Shown here: positions 49,711 to 62,130 of the stretch, in pieces
Position numbering within the stretch: position 1 is the stretch's first letter
Layout of the letters: every line of letters begins with the position of its first letter
Assembly: GCF_000006565.2 (NCBI RefSeq)
Contig: NC_031480.1
Span: 6,943,091 to 7,007,090, forward strand
Direction of reading: 5' to 3'
Source of the DNA: Toxoplasma gondii ME49
Lineage: Eukaryota > Apicomplexa > Conoidasida > Eucoccidiorida > Sarcocystidae
DNA length: 64,000 nt
Program-made: the position numbers and the translations under genes
Notes under the pieces: model-generated
What the model saw: the letters and a program-made list of their open reading frames with translations, nothing else
Told to the model about the DNA's origin: nothing
Database searches by the model: none

Positions 49711-49951
49711 AACACTTTAACTCTCTCTGAACCTTACTCAAGCTGGGAGTTGCTATCTGTAGGTCGCGCACCACTATCCAACTCTCCTAGAGATGAAGCA
49801 GATGCGGGGAACGGATTCCGTAATCAACACATGGAAACAACGCAGCGTGTAGAAACTGGTCACAACATGGGACTTGAATTATTCGAGCAAGGAACAGTTC
49901 CAGTACTGAAGCTGCGATCCGATGACGTATCGTTTCGTAACCAGAAGACAG
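49711..49951 (+). CDS. Candidate internal exon, unknown protein
   Basis: The stretch is bounded by a GTGCTTTCAG acceptor ending at 49,710 and an ACAG|GTAAGT donor at 49,952, both close to eukaryotic consensus. The frame between them is open, polar and protein-like (for example ELFEQGTVPVLKLRSDDVSF near the end). The 188-codon frame it belongs to runs 49 bp past the donor. I do not recognise the protein and cannot place the neighbouring exons. Confidence 0.3.
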
Positions 49952-50019
49952 GTAAGTCGAAGGCCTTGACCAGTACCGGTAGCTCGAACGGTACTGCCGT
50001 CGCTTTTTTTTCCTGACTG

Positions 50020-52900
50020 GGAAGGGTAAGAGAGACAAAACCGTGACTGCCGAGTGGTTGGGGGGGGGTCGCTTGCACTTTGTGGTGGTTTCGGCAGACG
50101 CTGAAGTTCTGGGTCCAACATATCAGAGTTCAGATGCAAAATAATTCTACGGAGCGGAGAATACTAGGTACCAGCTGGGTTCGCAGCTGAGTCTAACTCC
50201 AGAGAGGAGTTCTTCTCATCAGGAGGCTGTGGTTGGCAGGTGAATAACAGGGATGGGGAGTACTGAGGACTTGAATTGAGTTGAACAAATCTGATGTAGG
50301 CAGATCCACCTTAAACATCAAGTTCGATCTTGTGCCACAGGCAAGGCGACACCAGATGCAAAGTTGAGACGAAACAGTTTATTCAGTGTGGCTGATTTGT
50401 TGCTGTGACCCTTGACCGACCCTTCGTGTTGCTGAAGTGAAAAGGCAGAAAGATCACGTGCGTCTGCGTGGCTGTAATACGGTTACCTGGTATTTTCCGC
50501 ATGGGTCGGAGACGTCGATACAACGAGCCATATTTGTCAACTTGCGCCTCTGAAGTGAAGAAGGGAACCGGTTTTTATCGGAAAGGTGGAAGAGGTCAAC
50601 CCGTTTTGCGTCCCCTTTCGGATGTTCCCTGCCGCATTTCCAATTATGTCAGCTGACCAGCAACCCCCTAAAGGCGTTGCACCAAGCTCCCTTCAAATTT
50701 GTTGAGTAACATTCTTTGATCTCTGTGAATTCAGGCACCCGGCGCAGAGCTAGCAAGAGATGACGTGAGTACCTCCGGCATACTGTTGCTGCTAGTGATT
50801 ATTTAAGTTTGCCGGGAGCGCACTGGGGTGTTAATCCAGATGCAGCATTGCCACACGACAAGAGAGGATAGTGAAAAATGTGGAGAATAAATCTGTCAGT
50901 TGCTGCGCCTCAAATGCTCGGATCCATGGTTGAGAGTGACGACGCAGGTGAATGCCTCTGATATTTCAGCGACCGTCCATGTAGCATTGTTAGAAGTTTT
51001 GGGGAGGCTGTTATTCTGACGGAAGGTTCTTGACGCTCTGACGAAGATCGTGAACTGTGGTGCCTTGGGGTGTTTTTTCGCTTTTTGGACCAGAAGAAGC
51101 ATTCCCACACTTTTGCTTGTTGTTGTGACACTCGTGTATTTAGTTTTTTCTTCATCTGTCGTGGTGAGTCGTTGTTACGTTCACATATGGGCTGCAACAA
51201 CACATCACGTCAGGCGGCCCCACAAGGTGGAGTGAATTAGAACGTCGTTGGCGATGGAAAAAGCTGACCTCTGCTTTATCGATACGAATATTACCTTCGG
51301 CATTCGGTGTTCCATAAATTGGTGAGCAACTCAAGCAGTGCCAGGCTGCGCACTCCTCAAAATTGTTGTCGGTCTGCCTGTCTCCTGTGGTTCGCAGGTG
51401 TTTTTTGGACTGGGGGCCCTTGCTGCCTTTGGACTGCTCGTAAGCTTTCCTACTGGCTGCTACAGATTCGTCTCTAGTCAGAGTACAGCTAGGAAAGTGC
51501 GTCCACAGACTTTCGTCATTCGTTGCCCCTGGATTCAATCAATACCTTGTTGGATGGCCTCCTTGGTGCTCTTATATTGCTGCGTCCCAGGTCGTACGTT
51601 CCTTACGACACATGAAAGCACTTTCGCGGCAACTACAGAGCCTCTGTAGAGACTATCCGGAGCATTGACCCGCGCCCGCGGCGGCGTTTGACTCATTTGC
51701 ATTTCAGATTTAGCCTTTTGATGTTGCTTTAGTACCTTAGCACAGTAAGCGTTAATGTAGGTTGAGATGGATCTTTTGGGCGCAGTTTTGGGAATATATC
51801 AAGAAAAGAGGAGCCTTCACCCACCAGGATGTGAGGCTAACAGGAAACGGGCAAATCCCATTCTGAACACTGTGCGTCTGTAGCATGACCAGCCGAATCC
51901 GATTCACATTACAAAACAATGCGCGTTGGAAGGAGGCTTCGAGCATCTGGCGAAGCTCGATTTGTCGTTACCCGTCCCTTGCACTGCTGGGGTAATCTTG
52001 ACAAGCGACAAATTCGTGGAATGCAAATTGCGGCGTGCGGCAATTGTGCCTAGAGTGCATGTCGATAACACACTGTTCACTTCTCCACCACATGAAATGA
52101 AGTTATCAGTCTACAGCGAAGCTGAATCACTTTACAGGCGCGGTTCACCAGCCTTTCAGGAAGGGGAAACGGAGGCAAAATTCTTTTGGGGTTGGCAGCG
52201 TTGACACTCATGTGGGAAAAAGCGGGTCTGAAGGAGGTGCTGCTCGTTTCGTTATCAGGAGCGGTATCATCACTACTGAGTGCGAGGACTGGGTGTCGGC
52301 GGCTGCAGCCAGTGAGAAACCTTCTGTCTTTGCTTCTTGGAGGTGCCCGTTCCTCTGCGCACATATGTGCTTAGATGTGCCTACAAGAGAGCGGCAGAGT
52401 TGTGCGAGTCCGGTCTCGAAGAAGACTCCGTTGCAACGGGAAAAGTGTAACATTGTAGAGGATGCCGAACACAGGCATGACTGTGTCTGTCTTTTCTGTC
52501 TGTAGTTTCGCAGCTCAAACGCATACAGATCAGACACTGGCAGTTATCTGGAGCGTAATGACGGATCCAGTGGGAAATAGTCGCGTTGGCACTTGTCTTC
52601 GAGCAGGATTGGCGTTACACAGGCGTTTTCACTGGCTTCAGATTTGTGATCCAGAATGATTTCCGTTGCTTCAGTGTTACAGTCGCTTTTTGGTACCACA
52701 AACGCGAATTTCAAATTACAAATCGGTAAGGGGGTGTAGTTGGTTTGTCTCTGAGGAAAGAACGCCTTTAGTCGTTCGAATGGACGCAAATATGTGGGCT
52801 TTCTGGAACTGTTGAAATTAATTAACGGGTGACATGCTGTCGTGACGCGTGGAAAAGTGGTGTGGCTGTTTATATTGAAGGCATTGATGAGAATGGCCTG
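50020..52900. other. Non-satellite sequence, no recognisable gene
   Basis: Short frames only. A 103-codon frame at 51,338-51,649 (+) has two hydrophobic segments and ends in a Thr/Ala-rich tail, superficially like the paralogue at 48 kb. I could not align its DNA with either copy. The opposite strand has a 128-codon frame over the same bases. G runs occur near 50,060. Nothing else stands out. Confidence 0.4.
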
Positions 52901-53499
52901 AGACTCTACATGTTTATTGAGGTTTTCTGTGGAGGTGGGTGTTCGGAGGCAGGGTGTGTGCTAGCCCGTATAACGACTGCTTTCCATCGCGAAAGGGGAT
53001 GGAGGCCAGGGGAAGGGTTGTGAACACAGAAGACAGAGTGAATGCTGATTCCCTAAGCCAGTGATGATTGTTCAACCCAAGGGTGATATGATGCAGTCGA
53101 ATGAGATGTCTGCTTTCCAATTGTCTCCTCGCGCAGCGAGTGAGTGCCCATATACTGGTTACAATGTTGTTTAGCATCTCGTTGCTTAAGCTCGCAGTGT
53201 GACTATGTGTGCCTAAGTGTGCGTTACCGTGAGTGGATATCTGGCAGGTCAAGGATCTGAATCTTGGCTCAGGCAGCGAGTCTGATTTGTGAAGAAGAAT
53301 ATTGTGACACGCAAAAGCAGGACGTCCCATACTGGCAAGCACCCTGGTTTCCGGTAATGATTCACTCTTCGTTCACAGCACGTCTAGACATGTCGGTAGG
53401 CTTCGTCGGTGGCCTCCGAGTGACAGGGTGATAAATCACGCATGTGGAGCTGCGGCGTTAACGACAGTGAACAGAAGAAGATGAGAAGGTTGAAGCGCA

Positions 53500-54110
53500 G
53501 CTCAGAAACAAAACGACTTACGGTGCTTTCTGTCGTCATCTGCTGGATGTAATCCTCGTCCTATAACAGATTGTGCAGGCAAGACGTAATGTTTGCACGC
53601 GTACCCATATTTCTGCAGAGTCATTGCTGTTGCAAGAGTATATGTGGACCCCTTGAACCTGCACACATGCCGCGACGCTATCACAAAGGATTCTTGCTCG
53701 ATGTCCGGCCCATGAAGCGATCCAAGTACGGGTCACAAATCATGGAATCCTCGGACGAAGTGGAGGGGAGAGGAAGATGTTGGCCAATCTCAGTACTCTC
53801 GCCGAGGGAAGGGTGCTTGCGCGTCTCTAACATACCTTTTTCTGACAACTGTACGGAAGGTAACAAACCTCCAGGCGCTTTTTCTGGGGAGTATATACTA
53901 CGAGTTGGACTAATGGTTTAGATATTGGAGGCCTTTGTTTACTGGATCCAAGTTCTGTTAGCAGAGCCCCTCCAAGTAGCCAAGGTACCAAATATGGTAT
54001 TGGAGAAAGGATGGGGAGTCGACGAGCTTCGTTTGGACGTGCCGCTCAGTCGCTGTTTTTCGCAGCGTGCGATAGTAAGGATCTCTTTCTGTTTGCATTT
54101 GAAGTCTGTG
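53500..54110. repeat. Diverged relative of the 1,148-bp unit
   Basis: Two stretches resemble the tandem unit to the right. About 53,780-53,825 matches 54,455-54,495 (shared GAAGGGTGCTT and GCCAATCTC/GCCAGTCTC). 54,045-54,112 matches 55,190-55,262 (shared GCGTGCGATAGTAAGGAT). The order is that of the unit but the copy is older and shorter. Confidence 0.55.
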
Positions 54111-54112
54111 AA

Positions 54113-56470
54113 CGAGCGCGCCAAGTTGGCAGCGACGAGAGGTGAGATAGGTAGTATGTGACGTGTCAGATGTCCGACTGAAATAAGCAGAGGTCAAGGC
54201 GTTGAGGACGGGTGAGCATCTGGAGTCGGTCGTCAGTGTCGTGAGGCGAGACAACACCTGTAGCACTGATGCGATTGCAGTTCCCACAGTGGAAGCATGG
54301 CGACGAGGGATGGACAAGGGACGTGGCGTGACTGGTGAGTATGCGAGGGGAGATGACAGGAGATTCGTTCTCGTATGTAGCGGGAGCAACGCAACGATGG
54401 CAGGGGGAGGGGATACATGACGGAGCCGTGGTACAAGGTGAAGAGCAGACGTAGTGGATAGCCAGTCTCGGTGCTGCCGGCGAAGGAAGGGTGCTTCCTT
54501 GGAGGCGACAAAATTCGGTTGGAATGGGGGGCTGATTATGAAGATGTTTGTGTCACACTTCAGGTGAAACATGCGTTCGGTGGATGGAGTTACAGAGCAT
54601 TGCGCGTTTATGTGTTTAGGTGACAAACGTGAGTTTACTATCATGGAGGCAAATTCCAGGGTGGGCTTTACCGAGAAAAAACCGTGTCACGAAAAATCCG
54701 GCTTGGTGGTGACCATGATTACTACGTAGGCAGTGGAGATAGGTGTCGCTTGCGTGGCGGTATGGAGCAAGGGTGACGAGCCGAGGGAGAGGGACTCGGG
54801 TCATGGTGTGACACAGTCCCATGATGGTTTCCCGGAAAAGTCCGACAGAGAGAGCGATTACCAAGTAGGGTTCCTTCTGCGGTAGCTAGCTCTTGGGATT
54901 GGTCGGGTTCCGTGGTAGAGATTAATTTTCTTCGCTGGACTGGGGACGGAACTGGGTGAGGTAACCAACTGGCTGGAGGCACGTTGAACAAGTTTTTTTT
55001 TGAGTTGGTTCTATATGACATGCCTCTCATGAGGGGCTGTTGGTCGAGTAGCCAATCGGGCGGCTGGAGGCGACGAGAGCTAACGAGAAGTGGCGAAGAT
55101 ATTATTGGAGGAGGGGGCTGTGTGGAAGGATGGAATTGACGGCTGGGAAATGAGATGGCGTGCGTGTCATCTGGTCACGCGCTATCGCGCCGCTCGGTCG
55201 CTGTTGATCACAGCGTGCGATAGTAAGGATGTCATTGTGTTTCCTCTTCGTGTGTGTGAACGGATACGCCGAGTTGGCAGCGATGAGAGGTGAGATAGGT
55301 AGTATGTGACGTGTCAGATGTCCGACTGAAATAAGCAGAGGTCAAGGCGTTGAGGACGGGTGAGCATCTGGAGTCGGTCGTCAGTGTCGTGAGGCGAGAC
55401 AACACCTGTAGCACTGATGCGATTGCAGTTCCCACAGTGGAAGCATGGCGACGAGGGATGGACAAGGGACGTGGCGTGACTGGTGAGTATGCGAGGGGAG
55501 ATGACAGGAGATTCGTTCTCGTATGTAGCGGGAGCAACGCAACGATGGCAGGGGGAGGGGATACATGACGGAGCCGTGGTACAAGGTGAAGAGCAGACGT
55601 AGTGGATAGCCAGTCTCGGTGCTGCCGGCGAAGGAAGGGTGCTTCCTTGGAGGCGACAAAATTCGGTTGGAATGGGGGGCTGATTATGAAGATGTTTGTG
55701 TCACACTTCAGGTGAAACATGCGTTCGGTGGATGGAGTTACAGAGCATTGCGCGTTTATGTGTTTAGGTGACAAACGTGAGTTTACTATCATGGAGGCAA
55801 ATTCCAGGGTGGGCTTTACCGAGAAAAAACCGTGTCACGAAAAATCCGGCTTGGTGGTGACCATGATTACTACGTAGGCAGTGGAGATAGGTGTCGCTTG
55901 CGTGGCGGTATGGAGCGAGGGTGACGAGCCGAGGGAGAGGGACTCGGGTCATGGTGTGACACAGTCCCATGATGGTTTCCCGGAAAAGGTCCGACAGAGA
56001 GAGCGATTACCAAGTAGGGTTCCTTCTGCGGTAGCTAGCTCTTGGGATTGGTCGGGTTCCGTGGTAGAGATTAATTTTCTTCGCTGGACTGGGGACGGAA
56101 CTGGGTGAGGTAACCAACTGGCTGGAGGCACGTTGAACAAGTTTTTTTTGAGTTGGTTCTATATGACATGCCTCTCATGAGGGGCTGTTGGTCGAGTAGC
56201 CAATCGGGCGGCTGGAGGCGACGAGAGCTAACGAGAAGTGGCGAAGATATTATTGGAGGAGGGGGCTGTGTGGAAGGATGGAATTGACGGCTGGGAAATG
56301 AGATGGCGTGCGTGTCATCTGGTCACGCGCTATCGCGCAGCTCGGTCGCTGTTGGTCACAGCGTGCGATAGTAAGGATGTCATTGTGTTTCCTCTTCGTG
56401 TGTGTGAACGGATACGCCGAGTTGGCAGCGACGAGAGGTGAGATAGGTAGTATGTGACGTGTCAGATGTC
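54113..56470. repeat. Two tandem copies of a 1,148-bp G-rich unit
   Basis: 54,113-55,260 and 55,261-56,408 are nearly identical. The match runs on about 60 bp into a third, truncated start before diverging near 56,470. The differences I noticed are a G/A at 54,771 versus 55,919, one inserted base near 55,987, a T-run one base shorter near 56,145, and two substitutions near 56,338-56,357. The + strand is strongly G-rich, so the - strand shows long stop-poor frames (228 and 186 codons) whose shared part is identical. These look like composition effects, not genes. Confidence 0.9.
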
Positions 56471-56841
56471 CCAATGAAATATGCAGAGGGCAGGGGGTAG
56501 ATTGTGAATGAATATGTGCAGTGGGTGTTCAGCGTTCAGAGGTAATGCAGCAGACCCTGTAGTACTGTGGCAGTATATGAAGGGATGACAAGAGAGGTCC
56601 ACAGATGGGGCAGAGGTGGGTATACGTCGCGGGAGGGGGGATGGGTCGATGCGTACGCGGATGTTCTCGGTTGTTTGTGAGCGACGTGATGTCCAAGGGG
56701 ACCCTATTAGGTGGGGCTGAGATATTGGCTATTCTTGTGAGTGCAGGATACGTCTGCTGACGTCGAGGAGGTTTCTGTGAGTGTATTGCTCATGCGTGAA
56801 GGTATGGGGTTGTTCCGCATGGGCACGGAAACTGTCCGGTG

Positions 56842-56891
56842 CGTTTTGTATCGTGCTTCCTTGAGACGTTTTGTATCGTGCTTCCTTGAGA
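56842..56891 (+). repeat. 25-bp tandem duplication
   Basis: The unit, which begins CGTTTTGTATCGTGCTTCCT, occurs at 56,842-56,866 and again at 56,867-56,891 with no differences. Confidence 0.95.
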
Positions 56892-56894
56892 ATA

Positions 56895-58760
56895 CGGCAT
56901 GCCCAAGGTCTTTGTGATCCAATCGAGCCGTGGTGAGCCTCGCAGTTGATTCAGAGTGTTTGTTTGTGAATGGACGTCAGAGCAATGGTTGTCACTGTTT
57001 CTATACGAATCACGGTTCGCTCTATTCGGTCCAGATTGCAGCCGGACTCTGCTTGCTGACCCTGCCTGTTATTGATATGGGCGAAGTGAAGTCGTGGTTA
57101 TTTCTTTCTCTGGCAAACACTCGGGTTTGAGGCATCTTTATGTCACAGTTTGGCAGTCAGTTCCGGCTGACCCCGGAGCAATCAAGTGTGTCGACACTCA
57201 ATGCACCCTCTGATGGTGGCGGGACGAAATCGGACCATATCCGTCGGCGTTCACTATTCCGCTTACAACCGAGTTGAAATGCCATGTGTTCCCGTTCATA
57301 GTAAACATGGGTTCCTTGAAGGCTCCCCCACGGTTTGTACATACTTGACTCCTCAGTTTAACTTGAGGAGTGCTTTGTTTACAGTTTGTGTCGCCCCGGA
57401 AAGGGACGCTTTTCTGTAGCGGAAATGATTTGTACGTCACGTGGACGATGCAATCACCTGGCAGGTGCGACTCGTCTGAAATGGAAGACAAAACATTGGA
57501 GCTGACACCGGTGTAAGTTTTCATAACAGGGTATATGATCTCTCCCATGTACTACTTTTTGCGGCAGTGGTTCCTGCTGACCAGGTCTGTGATCGCGGTC
57601 TCGTTTGCGTTTGGCTTACCATTCTTTAGAAAAGGCGTGATGCACAACAGCCAGACCTCACCTCAATGTTAAGCTGTGTATAAGCAGTTAAGGCGTAACG
57701 TTCGGAAAACCGCTCTGGGATAGGATGGTGTTGTGTGCTTTTTGCGTGTAGCTGTTTGTCGGAATTGCCGCTTCTGTAAGTGCTACTGACCATGCATTAA
57801 GTTATGGCATTGGACACTTGGTAGTTAACAGAGTTTCACCCGTAGGACAGACGCTTAACGCCTGACGACATCTGCTGTGCAACTCACGAGCAAGCATGCG
57901 ATACCGAGCGGGCTGGTTCAGACTTGCTTAAACGCGTAGTATGGGTCGACGCGTGCGCCTCTTTGTCGAGCAATTGACAGCTTCCAGTGGTCGGACGTGC
58001 GGAGCGGGAAAGATGTAATGCAAAGTGCGCCAACGCTTAGTGAAAAATTTTATTATGGGAGCCTGCTGGTGTCGTGTGACACCTTCGAGTGTTGGCTGAC
58101 AATACATCATGACTGTGCTGTCGATACGGTGACTCCTTAGCCTCTCTGTTTCGTTGCTCAGACGTAGCCCTGGGACGCGACTGTCCTAATTACGAGACTT
58201 CATCGACTGGCCTTGGACTGCCTGTTGGGGGTGAGTTTACAGGCCATTGCAGCAGTACGAACCTTGATTACGGTCGACGGTACATGATTTCCTGCTTCGA
58301 AAGTCGGTCTATCAAGTGACAAACGTTTGCGAACAAACAGTTGTCCGATGTCGTCTGCGTACACAATGTGATACAGTGCCTTCTACTATAGCCTCCAACA
58401 TGCGCAACGCTAAACACCTCACACCGCTGCAGTACTGATAAACGATCTGGCACAGTCTGCGCAGCCGCCGAGGGTAGTCGACTGATTAGTGTCTCGGATT
58501 CATTAATGTCTTTCCAGGGAATGAACGCTGCCAAAGAAAAACAGCCGACAGCATGCTGTGGCTCACGTTCAGAAAGAACTACAATGCATGCCCACCTCGC
58601 CCGAACGGGGTGCCGGCTACTTTGTGTTGTTATGTTTCCTTCCCCCGGCAAAAAGTTCGTGTTTTCCGTCACCGTTGCTGACACTAGCTGGCCAATGTCA
58701 CTTCTGAGTGAGGGCTGTGCGTATCCGAACTGAGATTATGGTGAACTATGTATTTCCTGG
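56895..58760. other. Non-satellite sequence, no recognisable gene
   Basis: The largest frames are 138 codons at 58,268-58,684 (-) and 116 codons at 57,198-57,548 (-). Neither has recognised motifs or flanking splice signals that extend it. This interval would be downstream of the decayed retroelement on the - strand, so a degraded 3' end or long terminal repeat could be hidden here. I see no direct-repeat partner for one within the window. Confidence 0.4.
57348..57371. repeat. Perfect 8-bp stem hairpin
   Basis: ACTCCTCA at 57,348-57,355 is followed after 8 bases by its reverse complement TGAGGAGT at 57,364-57,371. No U-tract follows, so a terminator role is not suggested. The left arm lies in a stretch that also resembles 37,830-37,862. 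Confidence 0.6.
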
Positions 58761-59267
58761 ATGCATCAGACACCTACCGTCAGACAAGCTGCCACATTGG
58801 CTTCAGCATGTAATTTGAACGAGATAACGAATGATTGGTAGGCGAACTGAATATGTAGGTGCCTGTAAGCGCCAATGAGCGCTGTTGCTCTGTCTCGACA
58901 ATTGTGTGTTGGTAATAGATTGCCGTTCGCGTCTGTCGGCACCACATCGACAGATGCCCAATTCCCTGCATCCGCAACTGTGTGGGAGACCTTGGCAATG
59001 CCAATATGAAGTGCTGATTCTTGTTCGTATGTGATTAACAGGTGCTCGTCAAACGGAGAGTGAGTTGCTCGTAAACTTTCTATTGTATATGCTGAAGTGA
59101 TGCTGATATACAGGCAGTCTCTACCACCAGCAGCCAATCGTCTACATCGATCTGCAAAGGCGAAGCGATGTTGTTAAGGAACGTGGCCGGTTACTACTGT
59201 TCTGTGGCGCTGGCAGACGAGTGCAGTATGTGCGGCTAATACCGACTCGATTATCGCATTTCGTCCA

Positions 59268-59830
59268 ACCGCGAATGAGGCGTAACGGCTCGCATGTGGG
59301 GTAACTGGCATTATCCAATGCAAGGGTCTTGAACCAGCACGCCGCGTGAGTGTCCGTAGAGCAGTAAGAGGACTGAGGGATCCCCAGAGGCACTGCTACA
59401 CCATCGTTGATGCCATATTGTCGATTAATGGCACCGAATCACTGTGACAGGTCGACAAACGACAGTTAGACGGTCAACAGATTTTGCGGGTGCGGAGAAC
59501 CCACAAACGGACAGTTGCAGAGCTGCATTGCGGGTGCTGATGATTTGTCCCATCATTTGAAGAGCCTGTATAAACAGTTCATTGGCATTCGTAATAGAGC
59601 ACCCGCAACGTCGTGACTCCGTGCACTAGCTGTGCTCTTGGGTAGCGGTGATGCGCAGGTGCGTCCACCGCAATGATGTGGCGAGTTAGAGCCGTTGGGG
59701 ATCGTCAGACGCGTAGCGACTTGAGGTGCATGCAGAATTATGGACAGCAGGAGAAAAGTAGATGCGGCCGCTTTTCAGGAAAACGAACAAAGAAAATGCC
59801 GAAGGCTTCAAGGTGGTGGACATCAACCTG
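59268..59830 (-). pseudogene. Integrase catalytic core, decayed
   Basis: From 59,830 a frame reads QVDVHH...AFGIFFVRFPEK, close to the family start of the core (D followed by a G..IFV.VDR.SK motif). The core then breaks up in stops. At 59,336-59,268 another frame reads WFKTLALDNASYPT followed by EPLRLIRG, like the family stretch W...L...EFA.NNA...ST..SPF.L..G. The 165 codons between them are about the expected length. The catalytic DD35E residues cannot be traced. Confidence 0.45.
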
Positions 59831-59884
59831 GCTTGACACATTTGCGGACGTCCGCCGTTAGGCAACATACTTTCGGACAATTTC

Positions 59885-60154
59885 TTTGCTCTGAAGTGGA
59901 TGCAGACAACCGTTCCCGTGATTCAGAAGCTGCTCTAGTTGTTGCACGTCTGAGTGTACAGAGTACAGATGCCGGCGGATGCAATTAAAGAGCCATCGCT
60001 CTTCCTGGGCAACGCAGGAACGTGCGCCGTGTGACTGATACATGACCCACAGTTTGTGCTTTGACGGCAAACTAGATGGCACGCAAATTGCACGTTGCCC
60101 TGTGAGAGGCCATGCCCTTTTAGGTGGCCGACACGAAATTGGCTCAATAAACAT
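59885..60154 (-). pseudogene. Integrase zinc-finger domain, decayed
   Basis: A 98-codon frame (60,154-59,858) reads ICVPSSLPSKHKL, a central RHLYSVHSDVQQ and then LLNHGNGC. This fits the gypsy integrase layout of VP..LR..LL..H, a (F/L)YW..M..DV stretch and C..C...K. The second His and one Cys of the H-H-C-C set are missing, so zinc binding is lost. Of all the fragments this keeps the longest uninterrupted correspondence. Confidence 0.5.
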
Positions 60155-60276
60155 AAATCAGAAAGCTGACTAGTGGCCTGTTCTGTCGATTAGAACCCAG
60201 GTTTGCGGCCCTAAACAGGCTCAATATTCTACATGGAATGCCGACCAGATGATTTATTTTTAGATAGTAAGTGGGA

Positions 60277-60670
60277 CCAAGGCGTAGCTCGTTGAAGCAA
60301 ACGTTGGGTGGGAATTTTTGCTGGATAACAAGCCAGGCGGCCTAGCAACGTTCTCACCGCCAGGGCGGCGTTGCATTGAAAATGAGTGAACCCCAACAAA
60401 GCAGCCGTACACCCCACTCCTATTTGCGATATGACCTACGCCACTGAAGGTAAGTGGAACAACTGTCATGGTAGGTGTGGTGCAGCGGTCGCAACTGCAT
60501 CTGCGGCAACACGCCTTGCGATGCCTACTGGAGGATCACAGGCATTCAAAGCCTTTCTATATTCGCCCTGAAAGACCTTCGCAAATGGATTACACCGATT
60601 TGCCAGTTGCCTGAGACGATACGGAACACTGCACAAACGTGAGAAGATGGATTGACACTGCTCCAGTGAA
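60277..60670 (-). pseudogene. Reverse transcriptase tail and RNase H start, decayed
   Basis: From about 60,666 one frame reads LEQCQSIFSRLCSVPYRL, then PFAK and, 30 residues later, KALNACDPPV. This corresponds to the family stretch FLGL.(S/N)YYR..I through AF..LK..L..(P/A)PVL. A frame change then leads (60,415-60,277) to a GVYGCFVG segment followed by GENVARPPGLLSSK, resembling the start of RNase H (DAS..G.GAVL ... RP+AY.S+KL). The distance between the two, about 84 codons, matches the family. Confidence 0.45.
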
Positions 60671-61459
60671 ACAAATTCATTACGACAGATTTCTTCATTT
60701 TTGCTCATCGAATAAGAGTCGCAGTTAATTCGAAATGTGTTTCCCTGCCACGAGGTTTTGCCTATATTATTTGGTATTACCATGCCTCTTTCCGAATAGG
60801 GTCTAATGACTGTGTCCGAGAAAGAGTTGTCGCAGTGCTCCCGAAAACGCGGGCACCTTCATGATGATGGGCTGCCGGGAAGTGGCTTGCTACTGAACTG
60901 GGAATGTTGTATGTTGAATCTACTAAGCTGCCGAGTTACCGCTCCCGCCTTTCACAGGCCTGTGTTTCACGGAAGCCGAAACCAGTAGAAGCATTCGTTG
61001 ACAACGTTTAGCTACCTGCGACGACATGTACTCCCAACGCTCATATGTGAAATACGGATAACTAGTCTCAGTGTGGCTGGTACACGTGACGACTCACGGC
61101 AACCCATCCTCCAGTAAAAAGATCAGGTATATACTGGGACATCTCGTTTGTGTCATCCATACAATTAATCAACTACTCAGCGAAACATCATACCGCAAAA
61201 CTCTGGGGAATTTCTCGGGAGACGATCTGTGAAGGGTTACTGAACGTCGCTGCAACAACGGCTTTTTTAACCCTCTTCAGGCTAATGCTCCAGATGCGGA
61301 ATGCTGATAGTTGGTGGGAGATCCTCAACTGCCGATCGATCTTCTAGCTGCACCACTGGAGTGTAGAGCATGGTTCGAGCGAGGCTGAATGCAGTGTTTG
61401 CTCTTTTTTTCTGTGTTGGCATTATTTGTCGACGCGCGGCTCTTGTTGGACCCCAGTCA

Positions 61460-61650
61460 TTTTGATTTGCCTTTATGCGTTGCACAGGCTCGCCGGGAGG
61501 CTACATGGGATTTCCCAGTAAGCGTTCCTGCTTTCAATTTTCGCGGTTGGTGGAGATGTGTGACATTTGCGTGGACGCCGAGGGCATGCACCTTGAACAT
61601 GTCTTCGATGTAAACCATGTGAGTTGATTCACGTCTGCTGTAGGGGCCAG
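61460..61650 (-). pseudogene. Possible reverse transcriptase active-site fragment (YIED)
   Basis: In a frame starting at 61,714 the residues MVYIEDMFKVHAL, then HANVTHLHQ and KL, lie where gypsy elements have VYLDDIL..S...EH..H+..V...L. The catalytic YxDD reads YIED, so the first Asp is replaced by Glu. An FGS motif 15 residues upstream may correspond to the FGL of the palm, but the interval is too short. Its distance from the other fragments is larger than canonical, so this is the least certain block. Confidence 0.3.
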
Positions 61651-62049
61651 AAGAAGCCACTGAACCGAATGTGCTGAAGAATATCTCACCCGCAAAGGAT
61701 TGTTTGGAACTCATTTCACGGAAAGCCGTTTTCTTTACGCTAGACGGTCGCTGTTGCTAGCGACAGAGACACTGTAGCGTGGTCTTCGCAAATATAGGAG
61801 TTGTGGTCTTTGTCTCGGGCAGGTATGGCAGTCTGTTTGTAGTTGAGGCATTACACAGGCTTAAGTGTTGACAGCGTGCCATTACCCAGTTTCCTCGTGT
61901 CAATCACCATAAACAGAGGACGCAAGTAAGAGCAGGAAGACCTCGTTCTATTAGGCTATCATATGCGTGTCAGACGTTGATGACAGATGTGCGGCAGGCT
62001 TATTGCACCGCATTCTACCCATTCAGTCATTCTGCGAAGGCAAGACGCG

Positions 62050-62130
62050 TGCTGATGCGCAGAGGCAGCAGCAACACATGCTCATGCGCAGAGGTGGCAG
62101 CAACACATGCTCATACACAGAGCTAGAAGC
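62050..62130 (+). repeat. 29-bp tandem repeat, ~2.7 copies
   Basis: Units TGCTGATGCGCAGAGGCAGC(AGCAACACA) occur at 62,050-62,078 and 62,079-62,107 with three differences. A degraded third unit starts at 62,108. The array lies between the two reverse transcriptase fragments of the decayed element. Confidence 0.9.

Noticed and set aside
51338..51649. Third member of the 45/48-kb paralogue family
   Set aside because: It has a hydrophobic segment and polar tail at similar positions, but no convincing DNA or motif alignment with either copy.
53958..54644. 228-codon frame on the - strand
   Set aside because: It sits opposite the G-rich 1,148-bp unit, where the - strand is poor in stops by composition. 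Its partner in the next copy ends differently and the protein is low in recognisable features.
60209..60215. CCCTAAA, a telomere-type heptamer
   Set aside because: I found no tandem telomere-type array anywhere in the window, so there is no evidence of a telomere here.
61389..61613. + strand frame with a signal-peptide-like start (74 codons)
   Set aside because: It overlaps the decayed reverse transcriptase on the other strand, is short and has no following exon.
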